This document shows, one piece after another, positions 6,036-6,075 of a DNA stretch of 6,075 nt. Both the position numbers and the translations under genes were made by a program. How positions within the stretch are numbered: position 1 is the stretch's first letter; each line of letters begins with the position of its first letter. Source of the stretch: CAYVJW01 sp964451885 (GTDB taxonomy: Bacteria; Patescibacteriota; Gracilibacteria; UBA4473); assembly GCA_964451885.1 (NCBI GenBank), contig CAYVJW010000099.1, positions 1 through 6,075 on the forward strand, written 5' to 3'. Under the pieces are notes generated by a model. It made no database searches, was not told the origin of the DNA, and saw only the letters and a program-made list of their open reading frames with translations.

Positions 6036-6075
6036 TCAGTGCACACTTAGCAGAATCGGCTTAAAGACCGTATAT

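Noticed and set aside
6036..6075. A further gene or terminator at the right edge.
   Set aside because: Only 40 bases remain; no stem-loop with U-tract and no supported frame are visible.

Overview
The window looks like accessory DNA from an AT-rich bacterium, most likely of the Patescibacteria (Candidate Phyla Radiation, Parcubacteria-like). This rests on three points. The large serine recombinase fragment reads like those common in that group. Clear Shine-Dalgarno sites are lacking before the main genes. The proteins are divergent or poorly characterised, with no familiar housekeeping operon. TGA acts as a stop (two genes end on it sensibly), which argues against the TGA=Gly lineages. The assignment is an inference.

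Layout: (1) Positions 1-98 appear to be a frameshifted scrap of the zinc-ribbon part of a large serine recombinase. (2) Positions 99-3774 hold two convergent genes: a 581-residue protein with weak TraB/GumN/TIKI-type motifs on the + strand (173-1918), and a CNNM/CorC-type membrane protein with a CBS pair on the - strand (1928-3724). (3) Positions 3775-4494 hold the remaining C-terminal 239 codons of a large serine recombinase, in frame but without an N-terminus. (4) Positions 4534-5877 encode a 447-residue protein with two tandem beta-rich modules and a C-terminal domain resembling DUF6973. It is translationally coupled (ATGA) to a 53-residue single-span membrane protein at 5874-6035.

The main observation is that regions 1 and 3 look like two parts of one recombinase gene split by region 2. 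An 11-bp near-perfect direct repeat (CAATTKATCCG, 88-98 and 3775-3785) flanks region 2, and both copies lie in the same recombinase reading frame (Q-L/F-I-R). The two inner ends of region 2 carry similar sequence in opposite orientation, each with a TTGACA-N16-TTAAAAG promoter-like element pointing inward at a start codon. The simplest reading is a non-autonomous two-gene cargo inserted into a recombinase gene, with no transposase or integrase of its own in the window. Decisive tests are comparison with an uninterrupted recombinase allele and inspection of the DNA just left of the window.

Functional links between the genes are speculative. The cargo pair may act at the membrane (ion transport or regulation plus a possible hydrolase). 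The last pair could be an effector with a small membrane partner. No RNA genes, CRISPR arrays or convincing intrinsic terminators were seen.
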